Part shown: positions 45,480 through 57,620 of the stretch, piece after piece
Numbering within the stretch: the stretch's first letter is position 1
How the letters are laid out: each line of letters opens with the position of its first letter
Assembly: GCA_027422505.1 (NCBI GenBank)
Contig: JAPQWV010001595.1
Coordinates: 1-64,000 of the forward strand
Direction of reading: 5' to 3'
DNA from: Craterostigma plantagineum
Taxonomy: Eukaryota > Streptophyta > Magnoliopsida > Lamiales > Linderniaceae
DNA length: 64,000 bases
Translations under genes and position numbers: made by a program
Notes under the pieces: model-generated
Told to the model about the DNA's origin: nothing
The model's database searches: none
Seen by the model: the letters and a program-made list of their open reading frames with translations, nothing else

Positions 45480-47609
45480 ATTATTTCTGCAGATCATCAT
45501 GTGTGGTACCTCGACTCTGGCTGCTCCACACACATGACGGGAAACCAAGAGCTGCTGAGCAACTACCAAGACCGACCGAATGGAAAAGTCAGATTTGGGA
45601 AACAACGACTCTGCTCCGATTCTCGGCCTCGGAGATATAATTTTGGAAAATCTGAAAATCAAGGATGTCTCTTACGTCGAAGTCTCCACCATAACTTATT
45701 CAGCATAGGCCAGTTCTGTGATAAAGGATCCCAGGTGGTCTTTCATACTGACCGGTGCAGAATATTGGACAGTCAGGACAAAGAACTTCTACAAGGACTT
45801 CGGAAATCAATCCTTTACACAATCAACCTGACGTCCGTGCGGCCCTCGACATATGTCTGCCTCATCTCTCAGACTGTAATTCAGAGGAACAGCTTATGGC
45901 ATCAAACGCATGTCCCATCTCAACGTTAAAGCTCTTCAACGTCTTTCAACGAAAAAGTTTGGTTCACGGTCTTCCAACTATATATTACAGAAAGAGCATC
46001 ATGTTCGGCATGCCAACTAGGAAAAATGAAGCGAGCGTCGCATCATATTAAACTGGTTGCCTCTACTTCGAGTCCTTTGGAACTACTACATATGGACCTC
46101 TGTGGACCGATGCAGACACAGAGTATTAGTGGATGCAAATACGTACTAGTTATCGTTGATGATTACTCTCGCTACACATGGACAAAGTTCCTCTGAACTA
46201 GGGATAGACAGGGGACTTGATCATCAATTTCGTGAAGTCTACTCAAAATTTACTGCAGCAGACTATCCAAGTCATCCTAACGGACAACGACACTGAATTT
46301 AAGAAACAAATACCTCAGTGATTTTTATCAAAAACTTGGGATTAGTCAGCAATTCTCAGACGCCAAGACACCTCAATAGAATGGGGTCGTTGAAAGGAAG
46401 AACAGAACACTAGTGGAAGCCGTACGTACGATGCTGATTCATTCCGACCTCCCACACTTCTTTAGGCTGAAGCAGTAAATACCGCCTGTTTCACTCAGAA
46501 CAGGACGATGGTTAACAAGCCCTTCGATAAGACTCCGTACGAGATCATTAATAAGCGAATACCCAACATCTCCTTCTTCAAGGTCTTCGGGTGCAAGTGC
46601 TTTGTGGCGAACGACATAGAGCAACGTGCTAAGTTCGACCCAAAAGCATTCGAAGCCATTTTCGTCGGGTATTCTTCAACTTCAAAGGCGTACCTAGTAT
46701 ACATGAAGTCCAACGCACTATCAAAGGAAGCTACAATGTCACTTTCCACGAAGTGGCAGAAATGGCTCCTATACACCTCAGTTCAGTACCCGTGCCAATT
46801 CCAATGGCTTCTGAATACGTCAGTTCAGAACCCGTATTCACTGGTGTGTTGGCACAAAACCAACAAAAGATGGCAACACCTCAGGATTCAACGTCAGAAG
46901 AAAACTATGAGACTTGCGTTAGAAGACTTAGAGTCTCTCCTTGAGCCCGTATATCGGCCAGACACCATCACTGCTACACCTTTAGTGGATCCCCCACTCG
47001 ATGAGGCCGATGTACCAAGCTCATCAAATGTCCCCACCTCACGCCGATTCAGAATTACCACAGAATACTGAAGAACCTAACATGGTTGTTGAGGAGTATC
47101 ATCAGAATCGCTCAATTCAAGTGCAGAAATAGAAACACCTCAATCTAATGAATAACCTGGTATTATTGGTAATCTTGGTCCACAAATGGCTGATGCAGCT
47201 ACCTCCTTGCCTCATGAGCGAAAGTGGACTCGAGCACATCCGGTTGATCAAATAATTGGTGATCCTTCAAGTGGAGTACGGACACGACATCAACACAGTC
47301 TCTTTACCTGCTTCTTAAGCCAAAATGAGCCAACCAAGGTAGCAGACGTACTTAAGGACCCGGATTGGATAATAACAATGCAAGACGAAATCAACCAATT
47401 TCGAGCGACTCCAAGTGTGGACATTGGTACCCCGTCCGCATGGAAGAACAATTATTTGAACGAAATGTGTGTTTAAGAACAAAAAGAATGAAGTTGGAGA
47501 AGTGATCCGGAATAAAGCTAGATTGGTTGCGATGGGCTACAACCAACAGGAAGGCATTGACTACGACAAGACGTATTGCCCCTGTTGCCCGAATCGAAGC
47601 CATCCGCCT
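45480..47609 (+). pseudogene. Copia element 1 pol: protease, integrase, 5' end of RT (truncated)
   Basis: The protease motif WYLDSGCSTHMTG lies at 45504-45540. The GAG_pre-integrase region follows, with a degraded HHCC zinc-binding domain. The integrase core has HMDLCGPM-like sequence (46090), YVLVIVDDYSRYTW-type sequence (46140-46180), TDNDTEF (46282) and NRTLVEAVRT-like sequence (46410). The later DPKAFEAIFVGYSSTSKAY motif (46639) marks the end of integrase. RT begins at about 47465 (FKNKKNEVGEVIRNKARLVA, QEGIDYDKTY) and is cut at ARIEAIRL, 47609. The 3' LTR follows directly, so RT palm motifs and RNase H are missing, probably by deletion. Many frame shifts. Confidence 0.82.
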
Positions 47610-47936
47610 TGTAGAGATACATTTTAGATTGTGCTTGATTTCATTAGATGTCCTTGTAATTAGGGGCTTTATTTGTATTAGTCCATAGATTAGAACTAGT
47701 TAGATATTTATACCAAGTTTGTTTGGTATAAATAGTTGTACAAACATTGAGCTTAATACAGAAAATTAGAGAATCAATCCGAAAGGCTGTCGAATTCATT
47801 TCTAGAGAGAGAAACTCAGAAAACATCATCTCACTAGAGGAATTTCTCTCTCGTGTTCTTTATCGAAGGTTTTCGATCGAATTACAATTTAAATCATTCT
47901 AATCGATTTCCTTAGAATTCATGCCTAGAATTCTTG
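47610..47936 (+). repeat. Copia element 1: 3' LTR, truncated at its 3' end
   Basis: It starts TGTAGAGATACA and follows 39673-40022 closely. It is cut near CTTGGGTTAATAT, where the LTR of copia element 2 takes over without a target duplication. No polypurine tract precedes it, consistent with an upstream deletion. Confidence 0.8.
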
Positions 47937-48204
47937 GGTTAATATATTCATTTAGTGGGTTGTAGTAGATTGGGGTGACTTATGATATTAAGTCATAGTT
48001 TTGTATTGGGCTTTAATATACCAAATACTTGTGGTATATAAAGCTCCACTTACCCTAATTAGGGTTTTATCAAAAGAATAAAAAAGGTAAGCCACCTTGT
48101 ACTTTTCCTTAGAAAAACACACACTAACATGCACTCAAGGTGTTCTTCACGTTTTATACATTCAAACCTTCTTTTGATCCTTGTTTGGTAATAAAAGGGC
48201 AACA
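47937..48204 (+). repeat. Copia element 2: 5' LTR (5' end missing)
   Basis: It matches the 3' LTR (61060-61369) almost exactly from ATTCATTTAGTGGGTTGTAG to AATAAAAGGGCAACA. The first 50-odd bases are missing. A TATA-like GTGGTATATAAAGC lies at about 48032. Confidence 0.88.
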
Positions 48205-48206
48205 AG

Positions 48207-48218
48207 TGGTATCAGAGC
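48207..48218 (+). other. Copia element 2 primer-binding site (tRNA-iMet)
   Basis: TGGTATCAGAGC, two bases after the LTR end. Confidence 0.92.
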
Positions 48219-49293
48219 CTAATGCGGATCAATATCTTCCATTTGAATCCAGTTTTGCTCATTTCGACGTGATTTGACGAAGTTTTTAGCTTGAAAACTC
48301 ATTTTTTGATTTTTTCACTGTTTTTCGGTGTTTTCAAATCATTTTCAGTGATTTTCTTACCCCTAGGACATTAGAAACTGATATTGAGTACATTTAGGCT
48401 CTTTCACGTCGATTTCAATCAAGTTTGAGTAGGATTTGAGCAAAAATAAGTCGAAAATCTTTTTTTCTGAACTGCTCATCACTTTCGGGTAACGGATAGA
48501 ATAGTACATTGAGTTTGAAGGTTTTCGACCGAAACCCACTGTGAGGAGTTTCGATCGATTCGAGGATTTCAGTCGATTCGAGTTTCGGGTAATTCTTCGC
48601 TAATTTCACAGTTTCGCCCGATACATTTCTCGGCGAAAGTCCAATCCATATCGCTCGAATGTCTACAGTACCAAATTGCTAAGTTTCGCCCGTACATTTC
48701 TCGGCGAAAGTCCATTTTATCACTGTATCGCCCGAAACTCAATCGTCCAATTAGCCAAATTCAATCTTGGACAATCGAAACGAAATCAATTTGGACGAAA
48801 TTCGCCCGAAACCTTCTCATTTCTATCGATCGAAACGATTTATTCAAATCAAAATCGAAATCTCTCTTTCGATCGAAACTAACTTTTTCTAAACTCTTTC
48901 GCCCAATTCACATTCTGTCGCGCCCGAATTCAGCCTTTGGGATCTGTACTGTACGATTCACACTTTCGCCCGATTCTTGAAATCTAAATTCAATTTCAAT
49001 TGCCCGATTCTCAACACTTAGGACCAATCGCCGAGCTTGCCTCTTATATAAAATAGAATCGATCAAGCATTCAAATTGGGTAGACCAAAATTTTTATTTC
49101 ACAACTCCAATCGTCCGATCCCAAGGACTACACAAAATTCATCAAATTTCTAAAATTGCGACAGAATTCATTAAGCGAATTTACCTACTTAGACTCAACA
49201 CTCGAAATTACTCACACTTGACTATCTCATTCAAAACTAAGCATTTCATTTCGCAGATATATTACGCGTTAACGATCATTACCAAACATAAAC
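48219..49293 (+). other. Copia element 2 untranslated leader with repeated CGCCCGA/CGATCGAAA motifs
   Basis: The leader contains many copies of TTTCGCCCGA, TCTCGGCGAAA and CGATCGAAAC. The same motifs recur at 56240-57420, between pol and the extra ORF. No gene. Confidence 0.7.
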
Positions 49294-50540
49294 ATGGACG
49301 GTCTTGCTATTGGATCTGACAACCGTGCACCACTACTAAGATGGGGAGAATACGGCATATGAAAGCAACGATTCATCAACTTCATAGAAATGAAGGATGT
49401 AGACCTCGCAAACGACATGCTTTCCTCCATTTTGAAGGCCCTAATTTTGGACAATCATCCCTGCTCAACCCGATGCTATTCCTGCAATTCCAGAGAGGAG
49501 AACTCCTAAGGACCCTAGTCGATACAATGATGCTGAGAGATCACGTGCCAGAGCGGACAAGCTTGCCCGACACTACGTACTTCAGGCCCTACCAAATGAT
49601 GTCTACAAGCAAGTCGATGCAATGGTCACTGCAAAGGAAATTTGGGATGAAGTATGCAAAATGATGGTACAGAAGTTAGTAATCTGTCTAAGAAGTCCAG
49701 CATCCTCACTGCCTAGACTCCTTCAAAGCTAAGGAGGGAGAAGAACTTCGAGATGTTTACCTTCGCTTCCTGACCATCATCAACGAGATGAGAAAGATCA
49801 ACATCCAACGCTCCAATCTCGAACACAACATCAAGTTCCTCTCCACACTTCAACCTGAGTGGGGACGGATTGCAGTTCTGGTTAAGCAACAGAACAAAGA
49901 TCTGGATGCTATGGATATTCACTCCCTACACGATAACCTCTCACAATACTCCCAGTATGCCAAAGAAATCAAGAACGAAGGAAAAACAAATGTCGACATG
50001 GAACCAATTGCACTCGTGACCTCTCTGACAAGCAACAGGAGCTCGAGACTTCTAAAGGAAAGCAGGTCGTACATTCTGACACTTCTGACAACGCCGAATC
50101 CACCAAGAATCTGAGGACGAACTCGAATCTATCAGAAAGAAACTGGCTATGATCTCAGAGACGGTCAATAAGATGAGCGGCAAGAAATCATCATCTTCCT
50201 TCAACAAACAACGAACCTCGAGCAGGAAACAGAAGTTCGTTGCCCCTGAAGAGGCTGAACTAAGAAATCTGAAGTAGTAAAGAAGTGCTTCAACTGTGGC
50301 AAGCCGGGTCACTTTGCTTCTGAATGCTTCAGACCTAAAAAGAAAAACATTGAATACTAAGAGAAAAAGTTTCAGCTCTCACAGCGCAAGGAGGCGGGAA
50401 TTGTCTTGGTTGCTGCGAAGAGGAATGGCTGGAGGACACATCTGACGAGGAGAAGAAGAAGAAATGGCCTTTATGGTGAAAAGCATTGATGATGACTCCG
50501 ACGAGGATGAGCCAGCCATCGGGTTAGACAGGACTGATGT
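49294..50540 (+). pseudogene. Copia element 2 gag
   Basis: From ATG 49294 (MDGLAIGSDNRAPLL) through several frames: RWGEY, ARADKLARHYVLQALPNDVYK (about 49549), then a Gag core EGEELRDVYLRFLTIINEMRK and FLSTLQPEWGRIAVLVKQQ (49725-49890). A basic linker leads to the zinc knuckle CFNCGKPGHFASECF (50286-50327). Frame breaks occur near 49360, 49460, 49680, 50090 and 50260. The family-typical LTR-PBS-leader-gag order is intact. Confidence 0.82.
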
Positions 50541-52070
50541 CTTTCATCTTACCTGGAGGTATACACTCCATCCCTAAATGATTTCATTAAACTTGAACGT
50601 AGGATAGCTGAACTCTCCATGCATCGTAAAGATTACTCAGAACTCCAAAGCAATTTTGACAAAAATTATGCCTTATTAAACAAACACAGGAAGAGATAGC
50701 TATTCTTAATGAACCCTTGACCTTGGCTGAAACTAAAGTAAAGACTTTAGAAGAGCATATAGAAAGCAAGGAAAAAAAATTAACAATATGAGTAGAAGCT
50801 TGAAAGACAGCGAAGAAGAACGAGCAAATGTATTGTCCCAATATGAACTAATCACCAACGAACGCGTTCGTCTATACATGAAAGTCAAAGAGTTAGAGGA
50901 CATTAACACCAAACGAGGTCAATCTGAACAAACCATCTTTCTTAGCCAACCTAAAGATGTAGAATTCTATGATCCTCGCCAAGGATTGGGATTTGAACCC
51001 ACCACTAACCCTGAAAAAGATAAGATACATTCTCTGTACAACATTAAGCGTTTTGGGTTGAGCCTTGAACAACTAAGGCCCTTCATAGAATCAAGTGAGG
51101 TGACTGGATCTAAGAACGGAAACGGAGGAATAGAATGGGCCAAATTGAGTATGACTACACAGAACTCAATAATAGCGATAAAACGAGAGAGATACAACTC
51201 TCTGATGACTATATATTACCATTTGGACCTGAAACTCAGGAAAGCACTGACGAGGTAGCTAAACTCATTCGTTCATCTATTCATATTCCAGAGATTATTC
51301 GCAAAATCAGTGAGGTGACAGCCTCCCTAGAATCAGAAAATAAAGCCCACGAAGAAGAGAGAACTATTTTGTTAAGCAAAATTTATACTCTTGAAAACAT
51401 TCCTGACGCTTACAGACCCTCCACATCCGTCCTGTTCCAGAGTCCTGTACATATAAATGCAAGCAAACTACGAAGAAAATTCCTTTATCTCACACTAACT
51501 TTGTATCACATGTACCCACAGACAAAGGCGTGAGATCTGAGGAAGCGAAGAAGGTTCGATCTGGCTCAGCTAAGAAGACAACAGTTCCTGAGAAGAAGAA
51601 GAGACCAGTCTCAAAACCTTTCTTCTCATGTTTTGAAATCTTTTGCATTTCAAAAGTGACTTCTTGTAATGTCGCAGAACGTGTTTCGGTATTTCATGCT
51701 CTAAAATCAAAACACTGTCGTGTAAACAATGATGTATTTTCCCATCCTCGTGACAGTCATTTTAGCAAAAGCGCTTCCACATCACATAGCACTCGTTCTA
51801 AGGGCATATCTCCCACGCCGTCCAATCATACTATCAAATCTAAAGTAAAGAAACACACCACCTCCAAGACTAAGCCCAACAAGAAATTAAGTCGAAAACA
51901 GATTTGGATTCTGAAATCCCAACTGCATCCTGTAGGAAATCGTCACGCTTGGATTCTTTAACCAATTACCCACAACCTACAAAGAATTAAAGCTAGCAAC
52001 GAACAAGTTAGCTTCTACACCTGCTATCAAAGGAGGGCCCATCTATAAATGGGTTCCTAAACTTGCTTGA
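50541..52070 (+). pseudogene. Copia element 2 gag-pol spacer: coiled-coil and basic region
   Basis: Frames in series encode coiled-coil sequence (MSRSLKDSEEERANVLSQYE, VKELEDINTKRGQSEQ), the block VEFYDPRQGLGFEPTTN (50959) shared with copy 1, and a Lys/Ser/Thr-rich basic segment (51530-51960). This is an unusually long linker between Gag and protease. No catalytic motif was seen. Stops are present. Confidence 0.6.
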
Positions 52071-52072
52071 TT

Positions 52073-55000
52073 CTTTTGCAGGTCCGTCATGTGTGGTACT
52101 TAGATTCAGGTTGCTCCTCACACATGACTCGAGACAAAGAGCTGTTGAGCAACTTCTCTGAAGGATTTCTCAGAAAAGTCTACTTCGGAAACGGTCAATC
52201 TGCATCTATGCTAGGAACAGGTGATCTCATCCATGACAGGCTGACCATCAAAGGGGTGTCCTACGTCGAAGGACTGAGCTACAATCTATTCAGCATTGGA
52301 CGTTTCTGTGACAAAGGCTACAAGGTGAAGTTCGAGACCAACAAATGTAGTGTCACAGATGACAATGGAAGAGAGCTACTCACTGGCCACAGGAAGACAA
52401 ATCTCTACTCCCATTGACCTCAAGACTGTCCGACCAACGTGTCTCATCTCTCGAGCCTCTCTACATCAGAACGATCTCTCGCATCAACGACTTTCCCATC
52501 TCAACTTCAAAGACCTTAAAAAACTGCGATCAGAAAACTTGGTCAAAGGACTTCCTACTTTCAGATATCACAAAGAGCATCTTTGCTCGGCATGTGAAAT
52601 GGGAAAGATAAGGAAGGCATCTCACCGGACCAAACACATAGCCTCAACTTCCAAACCTCTCGAACTCATTCATATGGATTTGTGTGGACCCATGTGTACT
52701 CAGACATCAATGGGCAAAAATATGTGTTGGTTATTGTGGATGATTCTCACGCTACACATGGACCAAATTTCTGAGAACCAAGGACGAAACTCCAGGTCTA
52801 ATCATTGATTTTATTAAAACCGCTCAAAACCTCTACCAACTAAGTGTACAAATCATCAGAACTGACAATGGAACAGAATTCAAGAACAGAAAACTCAGTG
52901 ACTTCTATGCATCACTTGGAATCACCCAACAGTTCCAGTGGCGAAAACACCTCAACAAAAACGGGGTAGTTGAGCGCAAGAACAGAACCTTAGTTGAAGC
53001 AACTCGTACACTCCTCATTCACTCTGGACTACCTCACTTCTTGTGGGCCGAAGCCATGACACAGCTTGTTTCACTCAAAATCGTGGCTCCCTTCACAAGA
53101 GATTCAATAGGACTCCCTACGAGTTGATAAATCGCAGAGTGCCCAGACGTCTCTTTCTGAGAGTCTTTGGGTGCAAGTGCTACGTAGCAAATGATCGTGA
53201 AGATAGAGGAAAACTTGACCCAAAAGCATTTGAAGGGATACTGGTGGGATACTCGACAACATCAAAAGCCTATCGAGTATACCTCAAGGAGAAAAGATCT
53301 GTTATGGAAAGCATTAACGTAACGTTTGATGAAGTAGACCGAGTAGTTTCTGCACAAATCAGTCCAGAACCAGGGCTTCACGAGAGTGACAAAGGATCAA
53401 CCAAGCACCTCCTCCGTGGGCGAAACTTCAAAATCAAATATATTGAGCGACATGGAACTCGATCTCTTATTCGAGGATCTCTTCTCTAAGCCGTCGCCAC
53501 CCACTGCTCCAACAACTTCTGCAGCACCAGGGAATAATGATCCTACAGAGACTAGCAATGACAATTCCCCTCCTACGATGGAAAATCTTCACCTTGATGA
53601 CGACAGTGAACTCCAACTGATACAGAGATCATCTCCAGCTCAGCCGCTGAAACACCTCAGCCTTCTGATTCAACAATAGAAATTTCTTCAGGAGAGTCAG
53701 TTATACCTCAACCTGGAGAAGAAACGGAACATCAGGCTGATCAGAGTGAAGAAACAATACACGATACAAATACAGCTGGATCATCACAACCTAGTATAAG
53801 AAAGTGGTCCCGAGCACACCCAAACTCACAAATAATTGGGGACCCCTCCACTGGTGTAACCACTCGAGCATCAACGATAAATGAAAGCCTATTCCTGCTT
53901 TCTCAGTCAAAAGGAGCCCAGCAAAGTAGCTGAAGCACTCGCCGATCCAGACTGGATAATCGCAATGCAGGAGGAAATCATCAGTTTGAGAGGTTGAAAG
54001 TTTGGAACCTAGTACCTAGACCGGCTGGGAAAACTATCATAGGGACTAAATGGGTCTTTAAGAACAAAAAGGACGAGCAAGGAGTTGTTATCCGGAATAA
54101 AGCAAGGCTGGTGGCAAAGATTACAATCATCAGGAAGGAATCGACTATGATGAGACATATGCCCCAGTCGCAAGAATTGAAGCCATCAGGATCTCTTAGC
54201 TTTCGCAGCACATAAGAACTTCACAGTCTACCAGATGGATGTCAAAACTGCATTCCTCAACGGAATACTAAAAGAAGAAGTTTTTGTATCTCATCTGAAG
54301 GTTTTGTAAACGAACAACTCCCAGACCACGTCTACAGACTCGATAAAGCTCTCTATGGACTTAAACTAGCTCCCAGAGCCTGGTATGGGTCCTCTCGGAT
54401 TTTCTCATCTCCTCTGGTTTCACAAAAGGGAAGATCGATACGACTCCTTTTATCAAGAAGGACGGCCCAGACATTATGTTAGTGCAGATTTACGTCGACG
54501 ACATCATATTCGGGTCAACGGACTCAAGAATGTGTAGGACTTTGGGAATCTAATGAAGCAGAAATTCGAAATGAGCATGATGGGCGAACTAAGCTTTTAC
54601 TTAGGCCTTCAGGTTAAGCAGCTTCACGATGGAATCTTCATCAGTCAATCCAAGTACATTCACGACATACTCAAGAAGTACAACTTGGACAACTCAAATG
54701 CCCATCACTCCCATGTCTACCTCATGCAAACTTGATGCAGATTCATCAGGAAAATCTGTCAGTCAGACGATTTATCGAGGCATGATAGGATCTTGCTCTA
54801 TCTTACGTCCAGTCGGCCTAACATCATGTTCGCCACGTGTCTCTGTGCTCGCTTTCAAGCTGATCCAAAGGAATCTCACATGCTCGCTGTCAAGCGGATT
54901 TTCAAATACCTCAAGGGAACTCCAAATCTAGGTCTATGATACCCGATGGGTAAAGCTTCGAACTCGTAGAATACACCTACGCCGATTACGCGGGATGCAA

Positions 55001-55465
55001 GCTGGACAGAAAAGAGCACTTCTGGAGCCGCTCAATTTCTCGGGGGTAAACTCGTAAGCTGGTCGTCTCGAAAATAAAATTGTGTCTCAACCTCGACAGT
55101 AGAGGCAGAATATGTCGCTGCTGCGAGTTGTTGCTCACAAATTTTGTGGATGAGAACCCAGCTGCGAGATTTTGGCATGACGTTAAATCGTATTCAAATT
55201 TTTAGTGACTCTAAAAGTGTTATAGCTATAACAAGTAATCCAGTACATCATTCACGCACAAAACATATAGACATTAGATATCACTTTATCAAGTTAAGGA
55301 AATTGACTCAGCATGCAACAGTGAGCTAAGCTAACTCAGTGATGTATATTACATCAGAATGATTCGAAAGACCCCTCGTTGCGATCGTCGGGAAGTGTAG
55401 AATCATTCTGGAAAATTTGGTATTGATCGGAAATCGTTTCGGTCGACGCGCGCGGTTCGCCGCCC

Positions 55466-55512
<47 letters not shown>

Positions 55513-55965
55513 TTATTTGCCAATCCACGGCCACCGACTCGTACGGTACTTGTCCAAGTGTAGCGAGAGTAGTCATCGACTATGACCAGTAGATACTTGC
55601 GTCCATTAATACTCTTCTTTGAGAGTGAAAAATTATCGGAGGAAGGGTTCTTATCCGAATATTTTTTTCTCTCTTTCTCTTTTTTTTTCTTCTATTTTTC
55701 CTTTCTTCGTTTTTTTTTCTTCGACGCTCAGCTTGGAAATTTAGCACGGTTGCGCTTCTCGAGTCCGGTCGGGGCAAGGGCCAGGCCCCGATGAGTAGGA
55801 GGGCGCGGCCTGGTTTTGTCTGAAAAAATTATCTACTACGTTTTTCACTGTCATGTGGAACAAGGTACAATCGAAATGCATTTTGTTCACACAGATCTTC
55901 AACTTGCCGACTTATTCACTAAGGCATTGGATGAAAAGCGATTCAATTCTTGGTATCTAGGTTAG
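52073..55965 (+). pseudogene. Copia element 2 pol: protease, integrase, RT, RNase H (degraded, interrupted)
   Basis: Protease WYLDSGCSSHMTR is at 52094. The integrase HHCC domain has HQRLSHLNFKDL (about 52480) and HLCSACEMGK (52578). The integrase core has HMDLCGP (52672), RTDNGTEFKN (52859, second Asp) and NGVVERKNRTLVEATRT (52958, catalytic Glu). DPKAFEGILVGYSTTSKAY follows. RT has GTKWVFKNKKDE (54042), [19 protein letters not shown] (54230), YRLDKALYGLK (54335) and YVDDIIFGS (54491-54517, active site). RNase H has WSSRK.., STVEAEYVAA (55095), SDSKSVIAI and HSRTKHIDIRYHFI (55245). The order PR-INT-RT-RH is copia. RNase H is split by about 560 bp at 55290, and its end (VHTDLQLADLFTKALDEKRF) resumes at about 55888. 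Many frame shifts; inactive as read. Confidence 0.88.
55290..55850. other. Insertion in copia 2 RNase H carrying an inverted integrase scrap
   Basis: The insertion splits RNase H between IDIRYHFI and HVEQGTIEM. At 55556-55609 it holds, on the minus strand, copia integrase coding sequence (GRKYLLVIVDDYSRYTWT). It also has a GC-rich stretch (55440-55480) and a pyrimidine tract (55660-55722). No transposon ends were identified. Confidence 0.7.
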
Positions 55966-56085
55966 GCATATTGAACCGTAAGACATGATCGATTGTCCCT
56001 ACATGAACCTGATATTGTGTAAATAGGTCCACTTAATTTTTCTCTTTACGTTCTCATATGAATGTTAAAAATCCTACTATCGTAT

Positions 56086-56165
56086 CTAGGGGGAGTCTTT
56101 GAAAATTACGCACTAATCTAGGGGGAGTCATTGAACACTTTGCACAAATTAAGGGGGAGTTTTTG
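56086..56165 (+). repeat. Three polypurine-like repeats after copia 2 pol
   Basis: CTAGGGGGAGTC occurs at about 56088 and 56124, and AAGGGGGAGTTTTTG at about 56152. They resemble polypurine tracts that normally sit at the 3' LTR, but here they lie about 5 kb upstream of it. Confidence 0.75.
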
Positions 56166-56239
56166 TTATGATCTTTCGTCAAAATTAATTTCAAATCGCA
56201 TTAAGGGGTAAACTAATGAGATAATCATTTCTATAACTT

Positions 56240-57420
56240 TACAAAATTTTCTCTCGGCGAAACTCAAATCTTGATCGAATCTGAGATATACAAATATTTA
56301 AAATGTCTTCTCGGCGAAACTGACCATCGCCGGAAACTCAGCTCAAATTCGATCGAAACTGAACATTCAAGTAATTCAAATCTTTTTTGGCAAAACTATG
56401 TATCGCCCGAAACTCTTTTCAAATTGAATTGACTATCGCCCGAACCTCATCTCGATCGAAACCGAAAATTTTCTTAAATCTTTTTATAATTTTCTCGGCG
56501 AAACTGACTATCGCCCGAAACTCGTTTCGATCGAAACTAAAAATTTACCTAAATCATTTCAAAATTTTACACGGCGAAACAGAGCATCGCCCGACACTCA
56601 ATTGAATCGATCGAAATCAAAATTTAACTCCTTTGTGATTTTTTTTCTCGGCGAAACTGAGTTTCGCCCGAAACCTGTTTCGATCGAAACTCATCTTATA
56701 TATATAGCGTTTTGCCCGAAACAACAGTCTTTCTTCATCGATTCCCAAATTCACTTTCAAAATCTCTCAGCAATCGCACTCAAATCTCATCACCGTCCCA
56801 CACAAACACTGTATTTCACGATTTCTGCAGCTCGAAACTCACTATTGGTAAGGAAAAACACATAATCTGCAGATTTCAACTGATTTTGTTCTCGTTCTTG
56901 CAGGATTCGCAGGTTAGGGTTGAGCGAGTTCGCGCGATTCGCCCTTCAATCGTGTTTCAATTTAGTTTTAAATTCGCCCGAAACTAAACCCCAGATTCAA
57001 TTTCACATTACAATTGACCGATACTGTCAATTTTTAAATCGAGCGATTCGAGCGATTCATTACATTCGGCCGAAACTGGCCATTATGATTTTAATATGAT
57101 TTCAATCGTTTGACTTTGACTTTCGGCCGAAACTATCTTTCAATAATAAAATATTTTTAAAATCACTCTATTTCCGTAGTTTCGATCGAAGCCGAAGTCT
57201 AAACTGAATTGATCGATTGAACTCCACTTTCGGTCGAAACTGGATCTTCTAATTTTATTATGATTTAAATCGCACAACTTAGGACTTTCGGCCGAAACAG
57301 TCTTTTAAGTATAATATGATTTAAATCACACTCTTTCTTTGTTCGATCGAAACCAAGGTATAAAAACAATATGATTTGAATCGCCCGATGCACTGTCTCG
57401 CCCGAAACACATTCACACTG
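56240..57420. repeat. Degenerate tandem repeats of TCGGCGAAAC/CGCCCGAAAC/CGATCGAAAC
   Basis: Between pol and the extra ORF the motif order TCGGCGAAACTGA, TATCGCCCGAAACTC, TTTCGATCGAAAC recurs with a period of about 60-120 bp, best seen at 56250-56700. Variants such as TTTCGGCCGAAAC follow to 57420. Many units are self-complementary (CGATCG, CGGCCG). Confidence 0.8.
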
Positions 57421-57620
57421 TGATTACTATGAACCGTTTTTCGCCGATTGATTAACTCAATTTCACTATTTGTCCCTATCGACGAACTTTACTCATAACT
57501 TATGCAAAATTTCTCTAAGTCCTAACGTGTTAACAATGTGTTGACAACATTTGCAAAATCTCTAAGTCATAATGGTTGGTTCCCACTAATCCCTTGCTCT
57601 TATCTTACAGATATACTACA

